Shown here: one piece after another, positions 16,301-25,964 of the stretch
Layout: every line of letters starts with the position of its first letter
Numbering within the stretch: the first letter of the stretch is position 1
Source: Nocardia cyriacigeorgica
GTDB taxonomy: Bacteria > Actinomycetota > Actinomycetes > Mycobacteriales > Mycobacteriaceae
Reading direction: 5' to 3'
Length of the DNA stretch: 64,000 bases
NCBI RefSeq assembly: GCF_010858045.1
Contig: NZ_JAAGVC010000002.1
Location: forward strand, 1 to 64,000
Translations under genes and position numbers: made by a program
The notes under the pieces: generated by a model
The model's database searches: none
Seen by the model: only the letters and a program-made list of their open reading frames with translations
What the model was told of the DNA's origin: nothing

Positions 16301-19300
16301 GCTCGGTCTCCTCGACGATCGCCCGCAGCACCCGCAGCAGCAGACGCGCGTATTCTTCGATGGTTTCCGCATCGAAAAGATCTGTGGCGTAGGTGAATTC
16401 GGCGGGCACCCCGGTCGGCGCCGGACCTTCCCTGTGTCCGGCCCCGCCGAGGTGATCGGTGACCGTGAGTTGAAGATCGAACTTGGTCACGCCGGTGTCC
16501 AGGGTACTGGTCCGCGCCGCGATACCGGGGAGTTCGAAGCTGATGTCGCCCGTGTTGTCGAACGAGAACAACACTTGGAACAGGGGGTGCCTGGCCTGCG
16601 ACCGTGGCGGGTTGATGGCGTCGACCAGTTGCTCGAACGGCAGGTCGGCATGGGCGAAGGCCGCCAGATCGGCCGCCTTGACCTCGGTGAGCAGGTGTTC
16701 GACGGTGCCGTCGGGGTCGATGACGGTGCGCAGCGGCAGGGTGTTGACGAACATGCCGATCAGGTCGTCGAGGGCGCGATCACCGCGGCCCGCGACGGGT
16801 GTGCCGATCACGATGTCGTCGGCGCAGGCCAGGCGCGACAGCAGTGCCGCGAATCCGGCGTGCAACACCATGAACGTCGACAGCTGGTGCGTGCGCGCGG
16901 TTTCGGTGAGCGCGGTGTACAGCTCGGCCGGGATCTCGAATCGATGGATGGCGCCACGGGCGGAGGCGACGGCCGGGCGCGGGCGGTCGGCGGGAAGTTC
17001 GAGCAGATCGGGGGCGCCGGCGAGCGTGGTGGTCCAGAAATCCAGCTGCCGTCCCAGCGGTGCGGCCGGGTCGGCGGCCGAGCCGAGCAGCTCGCGCTGC
17101 CACATGCTGTAGTCCGCGTACTGCACCGGCAGCGGCGTCGGTGCGGGTACGGCGCCGTCGCGGCGGGCGGTGTAGGCGCCCATGACGTCGCGCGCCAGGA
17201 CCCGCAGCGAGAGTCCGTCCGCGGCGATGTGGTGCACGACGACGGCCAGGGCGACGCTGCCGTCGTCCACCACGAAAACACGCGCACGGAACGGTATCTC
17301 GCGTTCGAGATCGAAACCGGCCGACGCGAACGCCGCGAGTTCGCCGTCCAGCGCATCCGCGCCGATCGCTTCGGGCGTCACCACGAACTGCGCCGGCTCG
17401 TGCACCACCTGATGGGCGGCCGATCCGGCGGCGTCCACCCCGGGCGGGGTCGCCGGGAAGACCGTGCGCAGCACCTCGTGGCGTTGCACCAGGTCGCCGA
17501 GGGCGGCGCCGAGAGCGGGCAGATCCACCGCGCCGCGCAGCCGCACCACGAACGGCATGTTGTAGCTCGCGCTCGTGTCCTCGAACCGGTTGAGGAACCA
17601 GATCCGCTGCTGCGCGGGCGAGAGCGGCACATACTCCGGACGCGGCCGGGCGTACAGCGGCGCGAGCGCACCGGAATCGGCGCGCTGCTCGATCAGCTCG
17701 GCCAGCCCCGCCACCGTGGACGCGGCGAACAGTTCGCGCACCCCGAGCCGGCAGCCGAGGTCGGCGCCGAGCCGGGCCGCCACCTGGGTGGCGATCAGGC
17801 TGTTGCCGCCGAGGGCGAAGAAGTCGTCGTCGCGGCCGATCCGCTGCTGTCCGAGCAGTTCGGTGAACACCGCGGCCACCGCCTGCTCCACGGGAGTGGC
17901 GGGGGCGGTGTATTCCGCGGTGCCGCGCTGCGGTGCGGGTAGCGCGGCCCGGTCGAGCTTGCCGGAGGCATTGACCGGCAGCGCGTCCAGCACCACGTAC
18001 GCGGCGGGCACCATGTACCCGGGCAGTGCCCGCGCCGCGGCGGCCCGCAACCGCTCCGGGGTCACCGTGTCCGGTTCGGCTTCCACCACATAGGCCACCA
18101 GCTGTTCGCCGACGCCGTGGTCGTCGCGCACCACGACCACCGCCCGCACCACCGAGTCCACGGCGGCCAGCACGGCCTCGATCTCGCCCGGTTCGATCCG
18201 CAGCCCGCGCAGCTTCACCTGGAAATCGGTGCGACCGAGATATTCCAGTTCACCGTTGGTCGTCCAGCGCACCACATCGCCGGTGCGGTACAGCCGCTCC
18301 CCCGGCTGATCGCCGAACGGATCGGCGACGAACCGGCCCGCCGTCAGGCCGGGCGCACCCGCATATCCCCGGGCGAGCTGTACCCCCGACAGATACAGCT
18401 CACCCGGCGCCCCGACCGGTACCGGACGCAACCGCGAATCCAGCGCGTAGACCCGAGTGTTGAACACCGGGGCGCCGATCGGCACCGAAACGGTATCGGC
18501 GTCGGTCACCTCGTGGAAGGTGACGTCCACCGCCGCTTCGGTCGGACCGTACAGGTTGTGCAGCCGGGCGCCGGTCAGCACCCGTAGCCGCTGGGCGAGC
18601 GAGGCGGGTAGCGCCTCGCCGGAAGCGAACACCGTGCGCAGCGAGGTCTCGGCGGCCATGTCCTGGTGCGCCAGAAACGCCTCGAGCATCGACGGCACGA
18701 AATGTGCGGTGGTGATGCCGTACTCGGCGATCACCGCGCGCAGGTGGGCGGGGTCGCGGTGGCCGTCGGGCTGAGCCAGCACCAGCGTCGCGCCGATCTG
18801 CAGCGGCCAGAAGAATTCCCACACCGACACGTCGAAGGTGGCAGGCGTCTTCTGCAACACCACATCGGCCGGGGTGAGCCGATAGGCGCGCTGCATCCAC
18901 ACCAGCCGGTTCACGATCGCGGCATGCGAGACCACAACGCCCTTGGGTTTGCCGGTGGAGCCGGAGGTGAAGATCACGTAGGCCGGATGGGCCGGGCGCA
19001 GTGCGGTGCCGCGTTCCCGGTCCCAGATAGGGCCGGTGGGGCCGTCGGCGGGCAGTTCGTCGAGGTCGAGCACCGGCACCACGCCGTCGGCCAGATCCGG
19101 CCGGTCACCCGCGGTGAGCACACAGGCCGGACGCGCGGTCGCGATGATGTGCGCGGTGCGGTCGGCCGGATGGTCGGGGTCCAGCGGCACATAGGCGGCC
19201 CCCGCGGCGAGCACCGCGTACATGGCGATCACCAGCTCCGGTGAGCGCCGGATATGCAGCCCCACCAGCGACTCCGGGCCGACCCCGCGCGCGATCAACG

Positions 19301-20858
19301 CCCTGGCCAGCCGATTCGCTCGGGCCGCGAGCTCGGCGTAGGTCAGGTCGGGGCTGCCGGCGAAGCGCAGCGCGACCGCGTCCGGGGTGCGCGCCACCTG
19401 CGCCTCGAACATCGACACCAGCGTCGCGCGCGGGTCCACCGGATGGCCGGTGGCGTTCCAGATCTTGGTGCTGACCTCCAGCTCCAGCTCGGTGGCGACC
19501 TCGACACCGGCCAGGGGCGCGTCCAGGTCGGTCGCGAGCAGCCGGTCCAGGTACCCGATGAAGCGGGCGTGGTGCCGGGCGATGTCGTCGGCGTCGTAGA
19601 GGTTGGGATTGGCCTCGAAGTCGACGTGCACCCGGTCGCGTTCGCCGTAGTAGACGTTGAGGCTCAGATCCTCCACCGGCCCGGTGGACAGCACGTGGTA
19701 CTGGCCGGTCGCCGTGCCGAGGGTGAGGTCGCTGCGGAACAGCATGATGTTGGCCAGCGGACCGAACAGGGCGCGCCGGGCCGGGCGCCCGTCGTGCTCG
19801 GCGTCGCGGCGGATGTCCTCGGCCCGGTAGCGCTGGTGCCGCAGCGCGCCCGCGACCTCCACCCGGGTGGCGTGCAGCAGCTCGCCCCAGCTGCCGCCGG
19901 TCGACAGCCGCAAGGGCACGATGTTGGACAGCATGCCCGCCGAGCGGCGCATCACCGCGGTGGTGCGAGCGGTCACCGGCAGGCTGAGCACGGCGTCATT
20001 GCGGTCGGTGAGCCGGCCGAGATAGGCGGCGAAGGCGGCGAGCAGCACCACCGCAGGGGTCGAATCCTGGCTCGCGGCCAGGGTGTTCATCCGTTGGGTG
20101 AGCGCCTCGGGCAGCGGCCGTCCGGCGATGAGGTTGGCCGCGGCGCGCGGCGCGGTGCGGCCGTCGAGGCTGGTCGGTGCGTCCAGCCCGGCCACCCGTT
20201 CGGCCCAGTGCGTGCGGTCGGCGCTGAAACGGGAGCTGTCGCGATAGGCGTGCTCGCCCTCGACCAGCGTCGCAAGGGAGGCGGGTGAGACCGGCTCTGG
20301 CTCGCGTCCGAGCACCCGCGCGGTGTAACGCTCGGCCACCCGCATGGTGTTGGTGAGTGCGCCGAACCCGTCGAGGATGATGTGGTGCGCGCGCAGATAC
20401 CAGAAATAGCGGTCGGCCTCGACCCGCAGCAGCGCGCCCGCGAAAAGCTGATCGTGGAGTAGATCGACCGGCGTACTGGATTCGGCCCGCATCCATTCTT
20501 TCGCTGCGGCAATCGGATCGGGATACGAACGGACATCGATCAACGGAATGTGGACCGAGGCCTGCGCGTCGACCCATTGGTACGGCACCCCGTCGGCTTC
20601 CCCGATGCGGACCAGCACCGATTCGTACTCACGCGCCGCCTCGATCGAAACCTCTTGCAGCAGTTCGGCGTCCACCGCACCGCGCACGTCCACGTATTGC
20701 GCCACATTGATCGGCACCTGCGGATCGAGGAGCTGGGCGTACCAGACTCCCAGCTGCGCGGGTGCGAGCGGGAAGCGGGCCGGCGCGGATGTTCGCGCCT
20801 CGGTATGCAGCGTCTCCTGCTTCCGCGCGCTGGGTCCACCCAACTCCGTACCGTGCAC
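2415..20858 (-). CDS. Giant non-ribosomal peptide synthetase, five C-A-PCP modules plus terminal C
   Basis: A cytoplasmic assembly-line enzyme of about 6147 residues that builds a peptide on carrier-protein phosphopantetheine arms. Architecture: C1-A1-PCP1 / C2-A2-PCP2 / C3-A3-PCP3 / C4-A4-PCP4 / C5-A5-PCP5 / C6, then a degenerate half A-like tail. Every C domain has HHxxxDG, every A domain has a TSGSTG core and GKLDR/GKVDR lysine, and every PCP has LGG(N/S)S. I see no epimerase, methyltransferase, cyclisation or thioesterase domain. The frame is open to ATG 20984, but GTG 20858 is preferred because GAGGAGG sits 5 nt upstream and homology begins soon after. The stop overlaps the ATG of the next NRPS gene. 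No MbtH-like gene or tailoring enzyme is visible nearby, so partners probably lie left of the window. The product is unknown to me. Confidence 0.93.
4340..7589 (-). other. NRPS module 5: C, A of unassigned specificity, PCP
   Basis: C5 (about 7590-6260) has HHIAADG. A5 (about 6200-4630) has [27 protein letters not shown] and [14 protein letters not shown], giving D-L-W-H-L-I-L-V-S-K, which I cannot assign. An insert of about 25 residues rich in Ala, Pro and Glu (about 5262-5345) lies between the A5 and A6 core regions. PCP5 has [13 protein letters not shown] near 4510. Confidence 0.75.
7590..11119 (-). other. NRPS module 4: C, Thr-specific A with a large insertion, PCP
   Basis: C4 (about 11130-9790) has HHISADG. 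A4 (about 9720-7900) has [26 protein letters not shown] and [13 protein letters not shown]. This gives D-F-W-N-I-G-M-V-H-K, the classical threonine code. After [10 protein letters not shown] (about 8412) there is a Gly/Ala/Pro-rich insert of about 95-100 residues before VVREAAVVV (about 8105). The other A domains have only a few residues there. The insert shows no methyltransferase motif. PCP4 has [19 protein letters not shown] near 7760. Confidence 0.8.
11120..14339 (-). other. NRPS module 3: C, Ser-specific A, PCP
   Basis: C3 (about 14340-13030) begins [17 protein letters not shown] and has HHISADG. A3 (about 12960-11440) repeats the module 1 pocket motifs [26 protein letters not shown] and [14 protein letters not shown], giving the same serine code. 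Its DNA is closely similar to A1 and to the A domain of the second NRPS in the core region, which suggests duplication or gene conversion. PCP3 has [13 protein letters not shown] near 11300. Confidence 0.8.
14340..17649 (-). other. NRPS module 2: C, A of unassigned specificity, PCP
   Basis: C2 (about 17640-16320) starts [17 protein letters not shown] and has HHIAADG. A2 (about 16110-14640) has [26 protein letters not shown] and [14 protein letters not shown]. This gives D-V-W-S-L-A-L-V-H-K, which I cannot match to a substrate with confidence. PCP2 has [13 protein letters not shown] near 14500. The C2-A2 linker (about 16110-16300) is longer and more Pro/Ala-rich than in the other modules. Confidence 0.75.
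17650..20858 (-). other. NRPS module 1: EntF-like C, Ser-specific A, PCP
   Basis: C1 (about 20772-19460) begins [14 protein letters not shown] and contains [20 protein letters not shown] and GPLANIMLF. It resembles the first C domain of enterobactin synthetase EntF more than the internal C domains here, so it probably accepts an acyl or aryl group from a separate carrier protein. A1 (about 19420-17940) has [26 protein letters not shown] and [13 protein letters not shown]. By the PheA numbering this gives D-V-W-H-F-S-L-V-D-K, the serine code. PCP1 has FFALGGNSL near 17800-17830. Domain limits are approximate. Confidence 0.8.
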
Positions 20859-21366
20859 CAGAGCCTCCTCGAAATGGCGAATTAACGGCTGGCCGAATGC
20901 TTTTGGGCAGCACGAATAAGCCTGCGCGGCGGGTCGGAGTCCCGGGCGCGGGCGGCTACCGCATGAGGTGTGGGCGAATGACACGCGACGCTCGTCTGGG
21001 CGCTCGCGCGTATTCGTCAGATGTGCGTGAACTGGAATCGGCGACCGTGTGGTCGCCGCCGTGCCGTCCGGAGCCGGCGCCTGATGGGACGGTGTCCGGA
21101 ACGGAGACGAAGTGCCTAGCTAGTGATCTTTCCTCCAACTTCACTGCCGCCACGGATTCGATAACGGCGGTATGTCAGCTACGTCACATGGATGTCATCC
21201 ACGTATTGCGAACACTAGGCCAGGTCGAAATAAAAAGGAACTAAATGCTCTAAAAAAATCGGACAAGCGTCCAGATAGGGACCGGTGCGACCGGCCGCGG
21301 GCGGCTTTCTACCCGCGAGCAGCTCGGGCCCCCGCATGTGAGCTATCGCACTTTCAGATGGGCAGA
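20859..21366. other. Long intergenic region upstream of the NRPS genes
   Basis: 508 bp with no supportable gene. It must hold the NRPS promoter (minus strand). Visible structure: an 8-bp-arm inverted repeat at 21039-21058 and an A/T-rich patch at about 21226-21260, containing runs of A, that stands out from the G+C-rich surroundings. Short open frames crossing it have no RBS or recognisable product. Confidence 0.6.
21039..21058. promoter_or_regulatory. Candidate operator in the NRPS upstream region
   Basis: CGGCGACC-gtgt-GGTCGCCG is a perfect 8-bp-arm inverted repeat with a 4-nt centre, about 180 bp upstream of the NRPS start. It could bind a dimeric regulator, possibly the GAF-domain protein encoded next door, or form an RNA hairpin in the leader. 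The function is inferred only from symmetry and position. Confidence 0.4.
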
Positions 21367-22734
21367 CTATGAGCCGAAACGTTGCATCTGCGTTGCATCC
21401 GCGCCCAGGCGCCGATCGAGCACCCGGATCTTGGCCTCGATCTGGGCGAACAGCGGCGAATCGCGATCAACGGTCGAGCGGTAGGCGACCCACGCGGCGG
21501 CGTCGTCGCGTCCCTCGGCAGTGGCGGTCCAGCGCCGCAGCGCCGCGGGATCACGCGAATCCAGCACCGAGGTCCGCAGCCGAACCCGCAGCTCATCGCG
21601 CAGATCGACGATGCCGGGCGCGTTCGAACGCGGCAGCACCGGGCCCGCGTACAACCGCAATGCCGCATCGACGTCACCGGAGTCCAGGGCGGCGCGCAGG
21701 AAGTCGATATCGGTGGCCACCGGCACCTTCAGCCGGTACGGCCGGGAACCGAACACCTCGGGCCCGACCACCGTGCGCAGCCGGGACATGGCGGCGCGGA
21801 TGGTGCCGTTGTCCAGGTCGGTGTCGTCGAGCAGCAAGGCCAGATGGTCGGCGCCGAGCCCTTCGGGGTGCTCGGTGAGCAGCAGCAGGATCTCGGCGTG
21901 ACGTTGCGACAGCGGCACCCGCTTCCCGGCGATGCTCAGCTGCGGCTGGCCGAGACCGAGCACATCGAGCCCGAGCCTGCCCCGATCCGGCGCCGCCTGG
22001 TGTCGATCGCGGGCACCGGCCGGTGCGTGCCGATCGGCCCGCATGGCCGTGAGCAGCAGATCCATTTCCGCTGCCGTGGCGGCGGCTTTCACCAGAGCCA
22101 GGATCTCGGGCCTGGCCACTCGTACTCCGCCGGCGATCATCAGCACGCCGACCAGCCGGCCATCCGGATCGTGCACGGGGGCGGCGGCACCGGTGAGCTG
22201 ATGCATCCGGTGCAGGAAGTGTTCCGGGCCGTGGATCCAGGCGGCGCGTCCGGTGCGCACCACCATGCCGACGGCATTGGTGCCGATACGGCGTTCGCTC
22301 AGGTCGTCGCCCGCGCGCAGCCCGATCTCGGCGGCGGCGCTGATCCGCTCGGCGTCGCCGTGCACCGACAGCACCCGCCCGAACTGGTCGGCCACCACGA
22401 CGATCAAACCGGTCCGGGCGGCGTCCTCGACGAGCAGCTTGTCGATCAACGGCATCAGCGCGGCGATCGGATGGGCGTCGCGGTAGCGCTGGAGGTCCGC
22501 GCCGCGCAGCCCGCGACCGTCGACGACGTCCATCGGATCGATGCCACCGCGAACACTGCGCAACCACGATTCGAGCACCGCGGGGCGCAACAGACCGGCG
22601 AGCCGGGACAGCCGCTCACCACCGGCACCGAGATATCCATGCGCTTGAGCGGCATAGGCTTCCAGTGCACCGAGCTGCGTGCCAGGTTCTACTCCATGCC
22701 GCGAGGGGCGACCACCCGCAAGATTGCTGACCAT
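21367..22734 (-). CDS. GAF-domain sensor with C-terminal winged-helix/SARP-like DNA-binding region
   Basis: A 455-residue cytoplasmic transcription regulator. Residues ~95-215 form a GAF-type ligand domain (LIVVVADQFGRVLSVHG, IGTNAVGMVVRTG, HFLHRMHQLTGAAAPVHDP). After a charged linker, residues ~275-350 read as an OmpR/SARP-like winged helix (VPLSQRHAEILLLLTEHPEG, TIRAAMSRLRTVVG, RPYRLKVPV), followed by an Ala/Leu/Arg-rich helical tail like the bacterial transcriptional activator region. ATG 22734 is preceded by GAAAGG. It lies between mftG and the NRPS genes, all on the minus strand, and could control either set. Related actinobacterial regulators often sit beside alcohol or aldehyde dehydrogenase genes. 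The effector is unknown. Confidence 0.75.
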   Translation of the reverse strand: MVSNLAGGRPSRHGVEPGTQLGALEAYAAQAHGYLGAGGERLSRLAGLLRPAVLESWLRSVRGGIDPMDVVDGRGLRGADLQRYRDAHPIAALMPLIDKLLVEDAARTGLIVVVADQFGRVLSVHGDAERISAAAEIGLRAGDDLSERRIGTNAVGMVVRTGRAAWIHGPEHFLHRMHQLTGAAAPVHDPDGRLVGVLMIAGGVRVARPEILALVKAAATAAEMDLLLTAMRADRHAPAGARDRHQAAPDRGRLGLDVLGLGQPQLSIAGKRVPLSQRHAEILLLLTEHPEGLGADHLALLLDDTDLDNGTIRAAMSRLRTVVGPEVFGSRPYRLKVPVATDIDFLRAALDSGDVDAALRLYAGPVLPRSNAPGIVDLRDELRVRLRTSVLDSRDPAALRRWTATAEGRDDAAAWVAYRSTVDRDSPLFAQIEAKIRVLDRRLGADATQMQRFGS

Positions 22735-22804
22735 TTGCCTTTCACCTACGACAAACTGTACCGGCGGGTACCGGCAACGACCGGCGGATGATCAGGTTTG
22801 TCCG

Positions 22805-22850
22805 CCAGGTCACACACGTCACGCCCGTCCCGTGAGTGTGAGCCACCTGG
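22805..22850 (-). terminator. Imperfect hairpin after mftG
   Basis: CCAGGTCACAC (22805-22815) pairs imperfectly with GTGTGAGCCACCTGG (22836-22850). It lies 17-62 nt downstream of the mftG stop on the minus strand. There is no U-tract, as is common in actinobacteria. It is a plausible end of the mycofactocin transcript but could be a regulator site for the downstream gene. Confidence 0.4.
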
Positions 22851-22866
22851 CATCGCGGGGCGTGGG

Positions 22867-24318
22867 TCAGCCGGACAACAGTTCGGCGGCGCGCTCGCCG
22901 ATCAGCACCGCCGTCGCCTGCGGGCCACGGCCCAGCGGCACCGGCACGATGGACAGGTCGGCCACCGCGAGACCGTCGACGCCGTGCACCCGGCAGCGCG
23001 CGTCCACCACGGCGCGGGTGTCGCAGGCAGAGCCCATGCGGCAGGTGCCGGACAGATGTTGTGAGGTGGCCAGATGCGCGGTCAGCCAGTCGTCGGAGAC
23101 CACCCCGGGAACCGGCTCCCCGGGGACCGCCCCCATCGCGTCCATGATCTCCGCCGACAACCGCACGGCCGCGCGCAGCCGGTCCCGATCCAGCCGCTGT
23201 TCCAGGTAGCGCTGGTCGATCCACGGCCGGTCCGCCGGATCGGCCGAACGCAGCCGCAGCTCGCCCGACCCGTGCGGGCGCATCAATGCGAGCGCGAACT
23301 GCCGGATTCCCGGCGTGAAAGCCATCGTGTACGGCCGGATTTCGATATCGCCGAGCTCGAGCACGTATTCGAGTACCTGGCTGCGCCGGTGTGGCGCGTC
23401 GTGCCGGTAGTCGATGCCGATCTCGGGATGGTCGGTGCACCATTCGCCCACCGGCAGCGCCTGCACGACCGGGATGCCCAGCGCGCGCAACCGCGCCGGA
23501 TCACCGATGCCCGAACGCAGCAGCAGTGCGGCCGATTCGATCGCGCCCGCGCACAGCACGATCCGATCCGCCGCGATGAATTCCACGATGCCCGCACGCA
23601 GGCATTCCACCCCGATCGCCCTGGTCCCTCTGAACCGGATCCCGAGCGCGCTGGTGCCGGCCGACACGGTGAGGTTCGGCCGGGTGAGCGCCGGCAGCAG
23701 GTAGGCCTGTGCACTGCCGACGCGCAGGCTCGTGCCGGCACGCCGATCGATATTGGCCGGCACCGCGCCGAAACCCTTGTCCGCCGCGTCGGGCGCGTTC
23801 AGGTCCGGTATCTCGTCGAATCCGGTCGCCGCGGCCGCCCGCACGAACGCCTCGGTCAGCGGGCTCCGGGTGGCCGGGCGGCGCACTGGGATGGGCCCTT
23901 CGGCGCCGTGCCCGGGCTGCGCGCCGAAGTCGTGATCATGTTCGAGGCGGCGCATCGGCTCGATCAGCTCGTCGTAAGTCCAGCCGCCGGTGCCGATCTC
24001 GCGGCTCCACGCGGCGAAATCGGCGGCGGGCGCGCGCACGAAATAGCACCCGTTGATCGACCCCGACCCGCCGATCACCCGTCCGCGCACCGTGGTGGAC
24101 GTGGTGGTCGCCGTCAGCTGGATCGGATAGCGCCACAGCAGCGCCTCGTCGTCGAGCGGCAGTTCGGTGCCGTCACGCAGGCCGGGCGGGAAGCCGTCGG
24201 GCGAGGTCCAGATCGGCCCGGCTTCCAGCAGTCGCACTCGGTGATCCGGGTCGGCGCTCAGGCGCGCGGCGAGCACGCAGCCCGCGCTGCCTCCGCCGAC
24301 GATCAGCGTGTCAGCCAT
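22867..24318 (-). CDS. mftG: Mycofactocin-associated GMC-family flavin oxidoreductase MftG
   Basis: 483 residues. The N-terminal FAD-binding Rossmann motif is VGGGSAGCVLAARLS (residues ~6-20). The GMC signature GRVIGGSGSINGCYF is at ~78-92. The C-terminal catalytic region has TSQHLSGTCRMG, whose His is the expected base, and GRGPQATAVLIGERAA. MftG proteins are thought to pass electrons from mycofactocinol to the respiratory chain, regenerating the cofactor after alcohol oxidation. The gene follows mftF by 16 nt on the same strand, which supports the assignment over other GMC alcohol or choline oxidases. It is the last gene of the mft operon here. Confidence 0.9.
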   Translation of the reverse strand: MADTLIVGGGSAGCVLAARLSADPDHRVRLLEAGPIWTSPDGFPPGLRDGTELPLDDEALLWRYPIQLTATTTSTTVRGRVIGGSGSINGCYFVRAPAADFAAWSREIGTGGWTYDELIEPMRRLEHDHDFGAQPGHGAEGPIPVRRPATRSPLTEAFVRAAAATGFDEIPDLNAPDAADKGFGAVPANIDRRAGTSLRVGSAQAYLLPALTRPNLTVSAGTSALGIRFRGTRAIGVECLRAGIVEFIAADRIVLCAGAIESAALLLRSGIGDPARLRALGIPVVQALPVGEWCTDHPEIGIDYRHDAPHRRSQVLEYVLELGDIEIRPYTMAFTPGIRQFALALMRPHGSGELRLRSADPADRPWIDQRYLEQRLDRDRLRAAVRLSAEIMDAMGAVPGEPVPGVVSDDWLTAHLATSQHLSGTCRMGSACDTRAVVDARCRVHGVDGLAVADLSIVPVPLGRGPQATAVLIGERAAELLSG

Positions 24319-24334
24319 CCGGACCCATCGGCGC

Positions 24335-25771
24335 TCAGCGCGGCGGGGCGGTGGGCTTGAGCGCTTCGATACTGCGGGCCCGCCACGCGCCGAGCCACAG
24401 GCCGGTGCCGTAGGCGATGTCGTCGATGCGGCGGAAGGCGATGTAGCGCAACGGGTCGAGCCCGCCCGCGTCGCGGTGGGTGAACCAGTCGGCCAGGCCG
24501 TCGGCCAGCGCCATCGTCACCGCGATGCGCCGGATCCGCCGGGAGGCCACCATCGCCAGCACGGTGACCGGCCAATAGTGCCTGCACATGGCCGAGGCGA
24601 GGCGCCACAGTCCGGCGAAGAAGCCGCGGGCCAGATAGATCGACGCGATCCGGGTGGGATTGTCGAGTTCGCCGAAGACGCGGCGCAACCGGCCCAGCGC
24701 GGCCACCAGGGTGAGCACGCCGCCGACGAATCCCCAGCGGGTCAGCGTGCCGAACAGCACCGCGGCCAGCATGGTCCACGACGGCACCGACAGCGGCGAC
24801 ACCATGCCCGCATGCCGTGCGCCCAGCGGCGCGGCGCCGGTGCCGTAGAACATCTTCCGGTTGAACCAGGCCCGGAAGGACACCCGGTGATCGTGGGCGA
24901 CGTGCGCGGCGGGTTCGTAGCGCAACCGCCAGCCCGCCCGCTCCAGCCGCCAGCACAGGTCGACGTCCTCGGCGACGTGCATCGACTCGTCGAACCCGCC
25001 CTCGGCCAGCAGCGCGCCCCGCCGCACCAGCAACGCCGCACTCGGCACGTAGGACACCATCCCGCGCGATTGCACGGCCGATTCGCGCCTGCCCAGATCC
25101 AGCGAGGATCGGGTGTGCTCGTAGCGGGCCAGCGCGTTGGATTCGGGATCCAGCGCGACGATCCTCGGCGCGACCAGCGCGACCTCCGGATCGCTGAAAT
25201 GCCCGAGCATGACCTCGAGCCAGCCGCTGCGTGGCACCACATCGGAATCCAGGAACGCCACGAACTCGGTTGTCGCCGCCCGCAATCCGGCATTGCGCGC
25301 GGCGGCCGGGCCGAGCGCGCGCTCATGCCGCAGCACGCTGACCTGGCAGCGGCCACCGGCCACCGGCGGTACCCGCACGGGCAGGTCGGAGCCGTCGTCG
25401 ACGACGATCACATTGTGCCCGCGCAGGGCCGCCAACAGCCGCGCCAGACCCTCGGCATTGTTGTGCAGCGGCACGATGATGGTGACGTCCTCGGGCGAGG
25501 GCAGCAGTCGCGGCCGGGGGTTGGCCACCCCGGAATCGAGCAGCCGCCTGGCAACGACGGCGGACTTCGGGCCGTTGACCTCGAGGTACCCGTCGCCGAT
25601 CATTTCGGCGGCTTCCGGGGCAAGGCGCAGCAACCTCGCGGGTGTTCCTCCGATCAGGATGCGTCCCCCGGAGTATGCGCGTACCCGTGGATCGATCCGC
25701 ACCCCGAATCCGTCGGGAAGGCGATCATGGCGCATTCCTGGCATGTTAGACGGAGTTCGCTCGGCTGACAT
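24335..25771 (-). CDS. mftF: Mycofactocin glycosyltransferase MftF
   Basis: About 478 residues from ATG 25771. The frame is open further upstream, but those residues have no family resemblance. ATG 25744 and 25735 are alternatives, and no clear RBS settles it. A GT-A (GT2-like) fold starts at [18 protein letters not shown]-type sequence ([10 protein letters not shown]), with [28 protein letters not shown] (donor/metal region) and [18 protein letters not shown] Met/Trp-rich C-terminal region with hydrophobic stretches suggests membrane association. MftF adds beta-1,4-linked glucose units to premycofactocin, giving the oligoglycosylated cofactor. It is separated from mftBC by ~190 bp, where mftD and mftE lie in M. 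tuberculosis. Confidence 0.9.
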   Translation of the reverse strand: MSAERTPSNMPGMRHDRLPDGFGVRIDPRVRAYSGGRILIGGTPARLLRLAPEAAEMIGDGYLEVNGPKSAVVARRLLDSGVANPRPRLLPSPEDVTIIVPLHNNAEGLARLLAALRGHNVIVVDDGSDLPVRVPPVAGGRCQVSVLRHERALGPAAARNAGLRAATTEFVAFLDSDVVPRSGWLEVMLGHFSDPEVALVAPRIVALDPESNALARYEHTRSSLDLGRRESAVQSRGMVSYVPSAALLVRRGALLAEGGFDESMHVAEDVDLCWRLERAGWRLRYEPAAHVAHDHRVSFRAWFNRKMFYGTGAAPLGARHAGMVSPLSVPSWTMLAAVLFGTLTRWGFVGGVLTLVAALGRLRRVFGELDNPTRIASIYLARGFFAGLWRLASAMCRHYWPVTVLAMVASRRIRRIAVTMALADGLADWFTHRDAGGLDPLRYIAFRRIDDIAYGTGLWLGAWRARSIEALKPTAPPR

Positions 25772-25859
25772 CAACAGTCGCGAAACACGCAACCAGTTCC
25801 GGAGTATTTCGCGTGGTAGGCCCGGTAACCGACAGGATCTGCGTTGCTGAAGGATTACT

Positions 25860-25943
25860 GAGCGAGTCCTCGCTCCGACGGCAACCGAGCGGCAATCGCG
25901 TACCGCGCGGTCGGTGCGCGAGCCGCTCGCGGCCCGCGCACCG
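25860..25943 (-). terminator. Two hairpins between mftBC and mftF
   Basis: GAGCGAG-tc-CTCGCTC (25860-25875) and CGGTGCGCG with CGCGCACCG (25912-25943, 9-bp perfect stem, 14-nt loop) lie just downstream of the mftBC stop on the minus strand. They could terminate or attenuate transcription, or stabilise the mftA-mftBC mRNA so that maturase and glycosyltransferase are made in different amounts. There is no U-tract. Confidence 0.5.
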
Positions 25944-25964
25944 GTTCCGGCTAACGCCGCGCGC

